This document shows, piece by piece, positions 12,201 to 21,640 of a stretch of DNA of 64,000 nucleotides. Numbering within the stretch: the stretch's first letter is position 1; every line of letters begins with the position of its first letter. The position numbers and the translations under genes were made by a program. Under the pieces are notes generated by a model. It ran no database searches, was not told the origin of the DNA, and was given only the letters and a program-made list of their open reading frames with translations. The stretch lies in the NCBI GenBank assembly GCA_003255025.1, contig QANY01011430.1, forward strand, positions 62,001 through 126,000, read 5' to 3'. Source of the stretch: Datisca glomerata. Lineage: Eukaryota; Streptophyta; Magnoliopsida; Cucurbitales; Datiscaceae.

Positions 12201-14435
12201 CTCGTGTCAAAAGTTATACCCTTCGAAAGTTGACCTGAGCGTGCCACGATCTGTCTGTGTTCTAAAGCTGCACCGTCCATGCTTTTTGGATTCGAAACTG
12301 GGCTATGACAGGAAAACCATGTTGCACTTGTGGGTCTCTGAATAAGCTTCGATTTGATATCTTACGGGTCACGTGGTTGCACCTAAGCCAAAAGTTATGC
12401 CCTCCGGAAGTTGACATGCGTGTGCTAAGATCCGTCTGTTTCAGAAATTTTAAAGCTGCACAGTCTGTATTTTTTTTACTAAAAATCGAGCGGCGATGGG
12501 TAAACCCTATCGCACCTGTACGATTCTAAATAAGCTTCGATTTGATATCTTACGGGACAGATGATTCCACTGGTGTCAAAAGTTATGCCCTACGAAAGTT
12601 GACCTGAGCATGCCACGATCCGTCTGTGTTCTAAAGCTGCACCATCCATGCTTTTTGGATTCGAAACTGTGCTATGATGGGAAAATCCTATTGCACTTGT
12701 GGATCTCTGAATAAGTTTTGATTTGATATCTTACGGGTCACGTGGTTGCACCTAAGCCAAAAGTTATGCACTCCGGAAGTTGACCTGCGTATGCCAAGAT
12801 CCGTCTGTTCCAGAAATTTTAAAGCTGCACAGTCCGTATTTTTTTTTACTAAAAATAAGGCGGCGATGGGTAAACCCTATCGCACCTATACGACTCTGAA
12901 TAAACTTCGATTTGACATCTTACGGGACACATGATTCCACTGGTGTCAAAAGTTATGCCCTACGAAAATTGACCTGAGCGTGCCACGATCCGTCTATTCA
13001 AGAAATTCTAAAGCTGCACCGTCCATGTAATTTGGATTCAAAACTGGGCTGCAACGGATAAACCTTATTGCACTGTGGGTCTCTGAATAAGCTTCGATTT
13101 GATATCTTACTGGCCACATGGTTCCACCCGAGTCAAAAGTTATGCCCTCCGGATGTGGACCTGTGTGTGCCAAGATCCGTCGGTTCCAGAAATTCTAAAG
13201 CTGCATAGACCATGTTGTTTTTACTCGAAACTGGGATGCGATGGGTAAACCCTATCACACTTGTAGGTCTTTAAATAAGGTTCGATTTGATATCTTATGG
13301 GCCATGTGATTCCACCCGTTTCAAAAGTTATGCCCTACGGAAGTTGACCTACGCGTGCCACGATCTGTCTGTTTTAGAAATTTTAAAGTTGCACCGTCCA
13401 TGTTTTTTAGATTCGAATCTGGGTTGTGGCTAAACCCTGCCTCACTTGTGGGTCTTTGAATAAGTTTTGATTTGATATCTTACAAGCCACGTGGTTCCGC
13501 CCGAGTTAAAAGTTATACCCTACGGAAGTTGAGCTACGCGTCCCACATTTCATCTATTCCAGAAATTCTAAAGCTGGACCCTCCATGCTTTTTGGATTCA
13601 AAACTAGGTTGCGACGGCTAAACCTTATTACACTTGTGGGTCTCTGAAAAAGTTTCGATTTGATATCTTTTGGGCCACATGGTTCTGCTCAAGTAAAAAA
13701 TTATGCCCTCCGGAAGTTGACTTGTATGTGCCAAGATTTGTCTGTTCCAAAAATTCTAAAACTGCACAACCCATGTTTTTTTAATCAAAACCGGGCTAAG
13801 ATAGGTAAACCCCATCGCACCCGTAGGTCTCTGAATAAGTTTCGATTTGATATCTTACGGGTCACGTGGTTCCACCCCAGTCAAATGTTATGCCCTCCGG
13901 AGGTTGACCTGCTTGTGCCGAGATTCGTCTGTTCCAAAAATTCTAAAGGTTCACAGTTCGTGTTTATTACTCAATACTTGGCTACGGGTAAACCCTGTCG
14001 CACTTGCAGGTCTCTGAATAAGCTTTGATTTGATATCTTACGGGCCACGTGATTCCTACCGTGTCAAAAGTTATGCCCTACGGAAGTTGACCTACGCGTG
14101 CCACGATCTGTCTGTTCTAAGAATTCTAAAGCTACACCATCCATGTTTTTTGGATTGGAGACTGGGCTGCGGCGGGAAAACCTTATAGTATTGTACTTGT
14201 GGCTCTGAATAAGCTAAAGATTTGATATCTTACGGGCCACGTTGTTCCACCCGAGTCAAAAAGTTATGCCCTTCAGAAGTTGACCTACGCGTGCCACGAC
14301 CCGCCTATTCCAGAAATTCTAAAGCTACACATTCCTTGTTTTTTAACTCGAAACTAGGCTACGATGGGTAAACCCGGTCGCCCCTATCGGTCTCTGAGTA
14401 AGCTTCAATTTGATATCTTACAGGTCACGTGGTAG
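9246..14435. repeat. Satellite array, about 28 copies of a ~186-bp monomer
   Basis: The core GTTGACCTGCGTGTGCCA recurs at 9251, 9438, 9625, 9807, 9991, 10178, 10364, 10552 and onward; spacing is 182-188 bp. Each unit also carries TTTGATATCTTACGGGCCAC, a CACGTG box and GTCTCTGAATAAGCTT. Two monomer types mostly alternate: one with TTTTTTACTCGAAACTGGG and CCAAGATCCG, one with TTTTTTGGATTCGAAACTGG and CCACGATCCG. This gives a ~370-bp dimer. Local higher orders are visible: a ~930-bp, five-monomer block (9807 against 10739) and three 369-bp dimers starting near 11942, 12311 and 12680. The array sits exactly between two parts of the Athila gag. Open frames inside units are by-products of the repeat. 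Confidence 0.95.
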
Positions 14436-15096
14436 CATCGACAACCGTTTCTTCTAGCAAGGTATAAGCATCCTCATGTGTTTTACCCATCAAAGCACCT
14501 CCTGTTGCTGCATCCACTAGCGTCCTTGTTGAATTCCTCAAACCATTGTAAAAAGTTTGAACTTGCAGCCATCCGGGTAGTCCATAATGTGGGCATCCTC
14601 TCAACGTCTCTTTAAACATTTCTCATGCTTCATAAAGAGACTCAATAACATGTTGGGTAAATGTGGTTATCTCATTCCTCATTTTGGTTGTTTCAGCTGG
14701 TGGAAAGAACTTTGCTAAAAAAAGTTCAGAGAGACTATTCTAAGTTGTGATTGATCCAGCTGGCAGAGAGTTCAACCAACTCTTAACCTTATCCCGAAGT
14801 GAGAATGGAAATAATCTCAGCCTAATTGCATCAATTGAGACATTATTGTGCTTCAATGTATCACAAATTTCGAGGAAAGTGGCTATGTGAACATTTGGAT
14901 CATCATTAGGCAGGCCACTAAACTTATTTGCTTGCACAATGTGAATGATAGCTGGCTTAATCTCGAAGTTGTTGGTATTAATAGCAAGGTGTTGAATGGT
15001 TGATGCAGCCTCATTGACAACTAGCATCGCGTAATCTCGAATCGCCTGGTTATTTTGGTTGTTCACGATTTCAGAAATTTCTCGAACGTCTTCCAT
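14436..15096 (-). pseudogene. Athila-type gag, N-terminal and central part
   Basis: Starts MEDVREISEI at 15096. It continues through IVQANKFSGLPNDDPN (retrotransposon gag region), SWLNSLPAGSITT, a stop where Trp is expected, FFPPAETTKMRNEI, a second stop in the expected AWERF motif, then CPHYGLPGW, QTFYNGL, DAATGGALM and AYTLLEETVVDAT. The frame then enters the satellite array; VHEVDDLTAL follows on the other side. Confidence 0.87.
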
Positions 15097-15308
15097 GGTT
15101 TCTTGAGGTCGTTTAGAAGCTTGTCTCCTTACTTCTGTATTACGTTGACAAGTTCACTCAATTTTTAAATTAAGGGGATTTAAATACTCGCTTCCAAATT
15201 TTCTCATACACATCAGAGAACGCCTGAAAATTAAAAAAAAAAAAAAATAAACAACTGTAAATAAAACAAATAAGACTCAAAGTAAAATTCAAGATACGTA
15301 ACTCCAAG
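15097..15308 (-). other. Leader between Athila 5' LTR and gag
   Basis: Non-coding leader with an A/T homopolymer run. A TGGAGTTACG directly follows the LTR on the minus strand and may be a decayed primer-binding site; I do not recognise the tRNA. Confidence 0.4.
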
Positions 15309-16481
15309 TGTACACTATCGTTGTCAAGTAATAAATTTCTATAAAATAGAGTATCATCCATAAAATTGATTGATATTAATAATTGAAATTAACTAAACCT
15401 TAATTCTACTTGAGAATGTCAAAAAGTTGGGATTTTTAATTAAACTATAACGATAAATATTTGACAAAGATAAAATGTGAATAGTTAAAAGCTCTAGGGT
15501 TTTTTATTTCACCAAATCAAACATACTCTAAATTCCAATTCTCAATTAATTAACGTTTGTTCAAAACATTGATAGCAAATTTATCTAATATAATTATCAA
15601 TCTTTCTCGAGCATTGATAATCATGAATCAAAAATATGAATCATACATCTATGTCAAGATTCAATATAATGAAACTCATTAATCACAAGAAATTATAGTT
15701 GCTACACTAGATTCATTATTATCTCTGACTTATGAAATTCTAATGGTGTTATAAACAAAGAGCAGATTCAATTATCACTTCTCAGTCTCAGAATTAAATT
15801 CAAAATCATGCAATAGTTGGCTAGACAATCACAAGCATTAAAAACGGATTATAACATTCAATAACACTGAATAAACATCGATTGAATTAAAAATTAATAT
15901 TTATGAACAATCATGGTTTGGCTACATCGTAGCCCTAGATAAAAAAATTAGAACATAATGTAATAAGAAATCATTCTACTAATATTCACAAACATAGAGA
16001 AAGAAAGGAAGAAAAACTAGTTTTGAGGATGGAATTGAAGTTGAAAATTGTTCCGAGTTCGATCTTCTTGTTCTCGTCTCTAAAAGTCTTCTACTTTGCC
16101 TCTCACATTCAGAATACGTCTAAAGACGCTTATAAAAATGTAAGATATTCTATTTATACACTAGGGTTCGTCAAGGATTAGATTTGAGCAAAAAAATTCT
16201 AAAATCGCGCCAGCGTCGCGACTGTGGGATCCAGGTTCTCCACGCTGGCCAATCTGTCACGTGCCAGCGACGTGACGCTGTCCCTCCTACCCAGTTCTGT
16301 TCTTTTAGTGATATTTCTGAATTTCTGACTTCCAAATCTTTCTAAATCAATCCAAATGCAATTGAATATCAAACCTACAAGATAAAAATAAAAATAAACA
16401 TAAATCAATCAATAAATCTAAAAGAACTAACAAAAATAAGGCTAAGATTATCTAAATTATGAGTGTAAAATACACTCATCA
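15309..16481 (-). repeat. 5' LTR of the Athila-type element
   Basis: Partner of 4780-5958. Minus strand: starts TGATGAGTGTATTTTACACT at 16481, has a GC-rich block at about 16206-16280 containing CCAGCGTCGCGAC, then GTGTATAAATAGAAT (TATA box) about 60 bp on. The same layout is seen in the plus-strand fragment at 25246. Confidence 0.88.
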
Positions 16482-17110
16482 ACCACATTCGTAAAGGAAA
16501 TAACGCACTGATGTGAATTCACCTCCATTATCAGCATGTAAAATCTTAATATCTCAATTAATTTACATTTTGACCCAAGAAAAAAATGATTTTAACAATG
16601 ATTGGGTGTTGGATTTAAAACTCATAAGATGTACCTAGGTAAAGCATAAAAAATCATCGATAATGATTCAGAAATAACAAGCCCTAGAGTGCGTATGAGT
16701 TTTGTGTGGGTCTCAAATATCACAATGAATTAGATCAAAAGGTGCAACTATTTTTCCTGAACTTGAATTGAAAGATAAACGAGTTTGTTTTGCGAGGGAC
16801 GAATCTCTTAAACATGCTTAGAATTAAAAACAAATTCTGAAAAGTTTTTGTATAGGTGATGAAGAGGAGCAGTAGATGGATGTGCAAGTCGTTGGTGCCA
16901 AAGGTCATAAGTGCGAGCGATGTGCTTGATGAGACGGGGATTTTGGTTTGGTGTGAGATAGTAAAGACCATTAAAATGCTTGCCCAGGCCAATCGTACTC
17001 CTCGTATCCCTGCACAATGCAAAAATCTGGGTAGTATATCACTATACATCTCAAAGCTCAAGTCAATTTACTCACAATTATCAAATTAACACAGAATTTA
17101 GGCACATGAT
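16482..17110 (-). pseudogene. Copia 1 GAG-pre-integrase and integrase N-terminal half
   Basis: The minus strand encodes GKHFNGLYYLT and YDLWHQRLAHPS (GAG-pre-integrase, HHCC region). Towards 16482 it encodes LHADNGGEFTSVRYFLYECG, part of the DDE core with the second catalytic Asp. It stops at the Athila insertion and resumes at about 4747. Confidence 0.87.
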
Positions 17111-17219
17111 GAACTCCATCAAGAGACAAGTCTGACGATAAGTTAATAGATGCAACATTTTTAATGATGACTTGTTCGTCGTTAGGTAATCCAACAAAAG
17201 CATGAGGTGTCATATTTTT

Positions 17220-17600
17220 ATTGTGAGCAGTTGCGATACATGATTTGTTGCTCCACTATCCACAATCTAATATAACGTTGAATGTGCATCTTGTTCAATT
17301 TTACCGTAGTTTAGTGTAAATACACATGTCGCATTTGTGAGTGATTGACTGTTACCATTTTTGTCGCGGAATGGTGAAATGATTTGCTTGTATTCCTCAA
17401 CTGTGAAGGTTGGGCTTTAATTGTTTGACTCCCTTTTCATCTGAACGTTATGAACTGCTGTCTTTTTGTTCTTGGATTTCACATTTTTGTCATGCCATTT
17501 GTGGCCCACTGGAAACCCAATCAAATAATAACATTGCTCTACCAAATGCCCTCCTTGCTCGTACTGGGTGCAAAATTTACGGCTAGAAGATGAGTCACGG
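17220..17600 (-). pseudogene. Copia 1 protease and end of gag
   Basis: VDSGATNHVSQL (aspartic protease active site) is encoded at about 17239-17262 on the minus strand, just after a stop. Upstream are remnants of a gag tail (HLVEQCYYLIGFPVGHKW) resembling a plant Copia gag end. Confidence 0.8.
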
Positions 17601-18288
17601 GAAGAAGAATCACGACGTTGTGTGGAGTTGCGGTCGAGTGACGGCGTGAGCTGCTGGTGGAATCTCCCGGCGAACTGTGACCTCCATCTGCCTCTCTTGC
17701 TGAAAGATTAGAGCATGAGCTTTCTGTGTATGTGGAAGTGGACTCGTCATCAAGATTGAACCATGAACCTGGGAATAAGGATCGTTAAGCCCCATCAAGA
17801 ACTGCATCACTTTCTCTTTCTCTTCCCTAGTAGTAAGCTTCTTCAACATTTTACAGGAGCAAGCAATGAGCTCCTTGTAGGATGCCAATTCATCCCAAAG
17901 TCCCCTTAGTTTCGTGTAGTATGCCGAAACAGAAAGGGATATTTGGCGACATTCGGCAATTGTCTGATTTGATACTTTCTCGAGTCGTCTCCTTGGGAGA
18001 ATCTCTCATGGACATCGCTCCAAACCGTTGCTGCAGATTTTGAGTTGCCACAAGGAATATCTCACATCAGCTGCTGGTGGTGGCTTCTCGGTTCTGTCGA
18101 TCAGCCCGATTTTTCCTGGCGCTGAGAGCGAGGCGCATTGATCGACTCCATTCTCCGTAATTACGTCCAGCCAACGATGTTTTAACCAAGGTAAGTCCTG
18201 GTGTGTCTGACTGATGTAAGGCCAGAGGATCTGGTAATGGTGTCTCCTTCTCCTCCATGCCTTTTGATGTAGATTTATGTTCAGCCAT
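17601..18288 (-). pseudogene. Copia 1 gag (UBN2-type)
   Basis: Starts MAEHKSTSKGMEEKE at 18288 with LTLVKTSLAGRNYGEWSRSM (Copia-type gag N-terminus). It continues after a break with EKVMQFLMGLNDPYSQVHGSILM, a classic Copia gag block. Frameshifts between 17888 and 18067. Confidence 0.85.
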
Positions 18289-18361
18289 TGTTAGTTGATA
18301 TGATGTGGTTGTGTTTATATTTCTGGCAGAAGTGTATTAGGCTAGAAGCACCAAGATGGGT

Positions 18362-18612
18362 GCTCTGATGCCATAAACAAGATGGTTGAGAAATGTTTTG
18401 TATATTGCGTGAAAAATTTTGTACAAGGCTTGCTAGCTAATATATAATAAGGACATAGCTAATTCTTAAAAATATAATCAAGTCACGATCCTATAATTAA
18501 GATGATACTTGGGTGTATATACACAATTAATGATATTCACAATTCATTCTTTGATGACCTGGATAAATATTACCAACACTTTACTCCTTAATTGATTCTC
18601 TTTTCTTTAATA
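18362..18612 (-). repeat. 5' LTR and primer-binding site of Copia 1
   Basis: LTR 18374-18612. On the minus strand it is followed at once by TGGCATCAGAGC (18373-18362), complementary to initiator tRNA-Met with one change from TGGTATCAGAGC. The terminal TG of the LTR has become TA. Confidence 0.85.
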
Positions 18613-18738
18613 AGTTATGAAAATTATACACACGTATCCGTAACATAAATAAATTTGTTACGTCTTTGTAACATTTATAATTAAATTACGTATTCCGAAC
18701 ATTTTTTAACTTTTTTCCGGTCACTGTTGCAAAACCCT
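18613..18738. repeat. Right half of MITE copy A
   Basis: Starts AGTTATGAAAATTATACACA, which continues the left half at 1735-1799 in the same order as the uninterrupted copy at 24495. Ends near GTTGCAAAACCCT, an imperfect inverted match of the left end. Confidence 0.55.
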
Positions 18739-19617
18739 TGAAGCCCGTCTTTTTTAATTTTCCGTATACTTTTCATATTTCAAAGGCCACGTAGCGTGAT
18801 ATTTTTGGAGTAATTTGTACTTAAACTAAACTGTTAGTTCAATGCTATGTTATCATGAAAAGTAAGTTTCAAAACTGTAATTATCATTTTTCTATTCTTT
18901 GTAAAAGTATAAATCCTTTATATAAAGATTAGTATGTGTAAAAGAGATGGTCAATGATAATAAAGAAATAATAATTTAAGAATGGGGTAAGCCTAAATTT
19001 GAAAGGCTGATATTGTAATGTGGGATTTTAGCCAATCGTGACTAAGATTGGTCCCAATTTTTGGCACTCAAAAATCAACTTCCGCCCCCTCTTTTTTCCT
19101 TTTTTTCTCATAGAACATAAATAATTGTGCTGCAACACCCATACTAAAATAATGACTTGAAGGTATAAGTTGGGTTGAATAGATGATTAAAATTTGGTGT
19201 GTATGTTCATATTGATATTGTAATTGTGACAAAAAATAAATACGATGAAACAATAGCAACAAAATTCAGGTTTGTGTCCGAAACTTATAGTTGTAATCTA
19301 GCTGTTGAACAAGTTCAATTTGAATTCTCTCATTCTCAACATTAATCCTGCCATTTATATTCTTTATCTTGGTCCTTCAAGTTGGATGTATAAACCCAGC
19401 CCCCCTCCTCCTTTTATTTTCCTCAAGGATATATATTTTAGATTGGAATTTTCTCTTGTTGGATGAACAGGAGAATCCTCTTGAATGAATAAGAGAATCT
19501 TGTTGAGCAGTTCAATTGGAAAGTAACAATTTATATCAGTTTTAAAAAAATTATAAAAATGATTTTCTTTAAAAAAAATTCTATTTTTGAGTTGTGTTGA
19601 TATTGACCATTCTTTTA
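18739..19617. other. Intergenic, no gene seen
   Basis: AT-rich with no coding signal on either strand; a minus frame at 19068-19262 has no recognisable domain. Confidence 0.5.
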
Positions 19618-20863
19618 GGATTAATATCAGAGGACCCTCTGCACTTTACATCAAAATCAACTTATCTCCATAAACTAATTTTTCTTCCTAATTGGCCCTC
19701 CAACAATTTAACCACATGACCGTTAAATGATCACATGCACGACATGACACATGCATATTTTTCTCTCCATTACCCACTTCTTCAACCTTATAGGCTACAC
19801 ATCTTTCATATTTTTCCATCCAAAAATCATATACAATTACATCTCCCTCTTCACCGATATGTCAAATTTTTAACAAATTCTCATATAGTTTCAGCAACGG
19901 CTCGATTTAGAAATATTAGCAACGATTCCGGTTTAGGGAAAAAAAGTAACTTTATTCATGCTGGAAAAAAATAAATATGATTGATAAAAAAATAGCAACG
20001 GTTCGGGTTTTGAAAAAATAGCAACGATTCGAGTTTAGAAAAATAACAACATTTATTTATGAAGGAGAAAAATAAATATGATTGATAAAAATAGTAGCTG
20101 TTCAGATTTAGAAAAAATAGCAACGGTTGAGTTTTAGAAAAAATAGTAACAGTTGAGTTTTAGAAAAAATAGCAACGGTTCGGGTTTAGGAAAAATAGCA
20201 ACATTTATTTATACTGAAAAAAGAAATATGATTGATACAAAATAGCAACAGTTCGGGTTTAGAAAAAATAACAATGATTCGGGTTTTAAAAAAATAGGAA
20301 CGGTTCGCGTTTAGAATAAATAACAATATTTATTCATGAAAGAGAAAAATAAATATGATTGATAAAATTAGCAACAGTTCAAATTTAGAAAAAATAGCAA
20401 CATTTATTTATGCTGAAAAATATAAATGTGATTGATAAAAATAGTACGGTTCGGGTTTGGAAAATATAGTAATGGTTCGGGTTTAGAAAAAATAACAACA
20501 TTTATTCATGAAGGAGAAATATAAATATGATTGGTAAAACTGAAACCGAACATGCATGAGACTAAACCCGAACTGTTGCTGAAACTCGAGTAGAATTTGT
20601 CAGAATTTTGACAAATCAGTGAAAAATGTAATTTGTGGCTGATTTTTGTATGAAAAAACATGGAAGATTGGTAACTTATAAGTTTGAATAAAGGGATAAA
20701 ATTGGAGAATAAAATATGCATGTGTCGTGCATGTGACCATTTAACGGTCAAGAGGGTAAATTGATGGATGAAGAAAGTTGAATGACCAATTAGGAAAGAA
20801 AATTAGTTTAGGGTGGTAAATTGATTTTGGGGTAAAGTGCAGAGGATTCTATAATATTAGCCC
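19618..20863. mobile_element. Fold-back-like element with long inverted ends and repetitive core
   Basis: Left arm 19618-19915 and right arm about 20560-20863 are imperfect inverted copies. Shared blocks include CCTCTGCACTTTAC, AATTTTTCTTCCTAATTGG / AATTTTCTTTCCTAATTGG, GACCGTTAAATG.TCACATGC and CAGCAACGGTTCGGGTTTAG. The core (19915-20560) is a tandem mixture of two modules: AGCAACGGTTCGGGTTTAGA and AACATTTATTCATGAAGGAG with GATTGATAAAAATAG. Flanks TTCTTTTA and TTCTTTTT look like an 8-9-bp target duplication. No transposase is encoded, so it is non-autonomous. A Mutator-like or hAT-related origin is possible. Confidence 0.8.
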
Positions 20864-21224
20864 TTCTTTTTTATAGGAAATTACCTTAACCGATAAATAG
20901 ATCACTTCAAACATCACGCCACAAATTTATTCAACTTATTAATTTATTAGATAAATTAATTAAAAATTATATGCTTTACACGTGTTAATCAGTTTAAAAA
21001 TACACGTAGAATTTTGAATTAATACTTATGTAGAAACAAATATATTATCTTTAGAAATAATTGTAAGTCTAAATTAAAAGTACAAGAATAGATACATTAA
21101 TTTGTTTATAATATTTTCAAAATTTTACTATAACCATTTTGATATTTGAGAAATATAGAAAATGAGTATTCATCAAACCCCCACCCACCATTGTGTATTG
21201 GTAGTTATCAGGTATAGAATATAT
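20864..21224. other. AT-rich intergenic, nothing recognised
   Basis: No gene or clear repeat between the fold-back element and the plastid fragment. Confidence 0.5.
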
Positions 21225-21640
21225 CTACTTATTTTTGTTCCTACGAACGGAATTGTTCCATTATTACTACAAGAATTAACCAAATATTACTCATTTCTCT
21301 GAGATAATCCCCTGAAAGGGGAGGTCCATAACTTTTTTTGTCAATGCAATAAAGTTACATGTGTCTGTTTTTTGTTGATAAAGGGGTATTTCCATGGATT
21401 TGCCAGTGTTCTCTGTCGTCATATTGAATGATCCCGATCATTTGCTTCTATTCATATAATGCATATAGTTCTAGCTGTTGGTTGGGCTGGTTCAATGGCT
21501 CTATACGAATTAGCAGTTTTTTATCAATCTGATCATGTTCTTGATCTAATGTGGAGATAAGGTATGTTCGTTATACCTGTCATGACTCGGTTAGGAATGA
21601 CCAATTCATGGGACAGTTGGAGTATCACAAGAGAGACTAT
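21225..21640 (+). pseudogene. psbB: Nuclear plastid DNA: psbB upstream region and 5' part of psbB (CP47)
   Basis: From ATG 21394 the sequence reads as a mutated start of chloroplast psbB, the photosystem II CP47 antenna protein: near-conserved blocks VLNDP, SVHIMH-like, [14 protein letters not shown] and MTRLG.TNSWG. The preceding 170 bp resembles the plastid psbB leader (GATAAAGGGGTATTTCC before the ATG). Decay is clear: a small deletion after the fourth codon, CGT to CAT changes, and G-to-A and C-to-T changes throughout, as expected for methylated, unselected nuclear copies. It ends abruptly at about 21640. Plastid genes are not interrupted like this, so it is a transferred fragment. Confidence 0.88.

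Larger units (their letters stand above)
4754..16481 (-). mobile_element. Athila-type Ty3 LTR retrotransposon, nested in Copia 1
   Basis: Two ~1.18-kb LTRs in the same orientation (4780-5958 and 15309-16481, starting TGATGAGT on the minus strand) enclose gag and protease sequence of the plant Athila type (QTFYNGL, DAATGGALM, ALTAQVATLSKQL, DLGAGINLM). Most of pol (RT, RNase H, integrase) is missing. The left edge beyond 4780 is uncertain by about 30 bp because the two LTR ends differ there. The flanking duplication is decayed. The gag is interrupted by a satellite array. Confidence 0.85.
1800..18612 (-). mobile_element. Copia LTR retrotransposon 1, decayed, with a nested Athila-type insertion
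   Basis: Read on the minus strand: 5' LTR 18374-18612, initiator-Met PBS at 18362-18373, gag, protease (VDSGATNH), GAG-pre-integrase, integrase, reverse transcriptase, RNase H, a polypurine tract at 2043-2054 (CTTTAGGGGGAG on the minus strand) and 3' LTR 1800-2042. The order protease-integrase-RT-RNase H is that of the Copia superfamily. An ~11.7-kb Ty3 element interrupts the integrase. All frames carry stops and shifts. Without the insertion the element would be about 5.1 kb. The target duplication is decayed (TATTA against AGTTA). Confidence 0.88.

Noticed and set aside
9705..14028. Series of similar 60-122-codon plus-strand frames (MTGKPC.TCGSLNKLRFDIL type)
   Set aside because: They are the satellite monomer read in one frame; 186 bp is divisible by three, so the frame recurs by arithmetic. 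Starts and stops vary from unit to unit, with no sign of selection.
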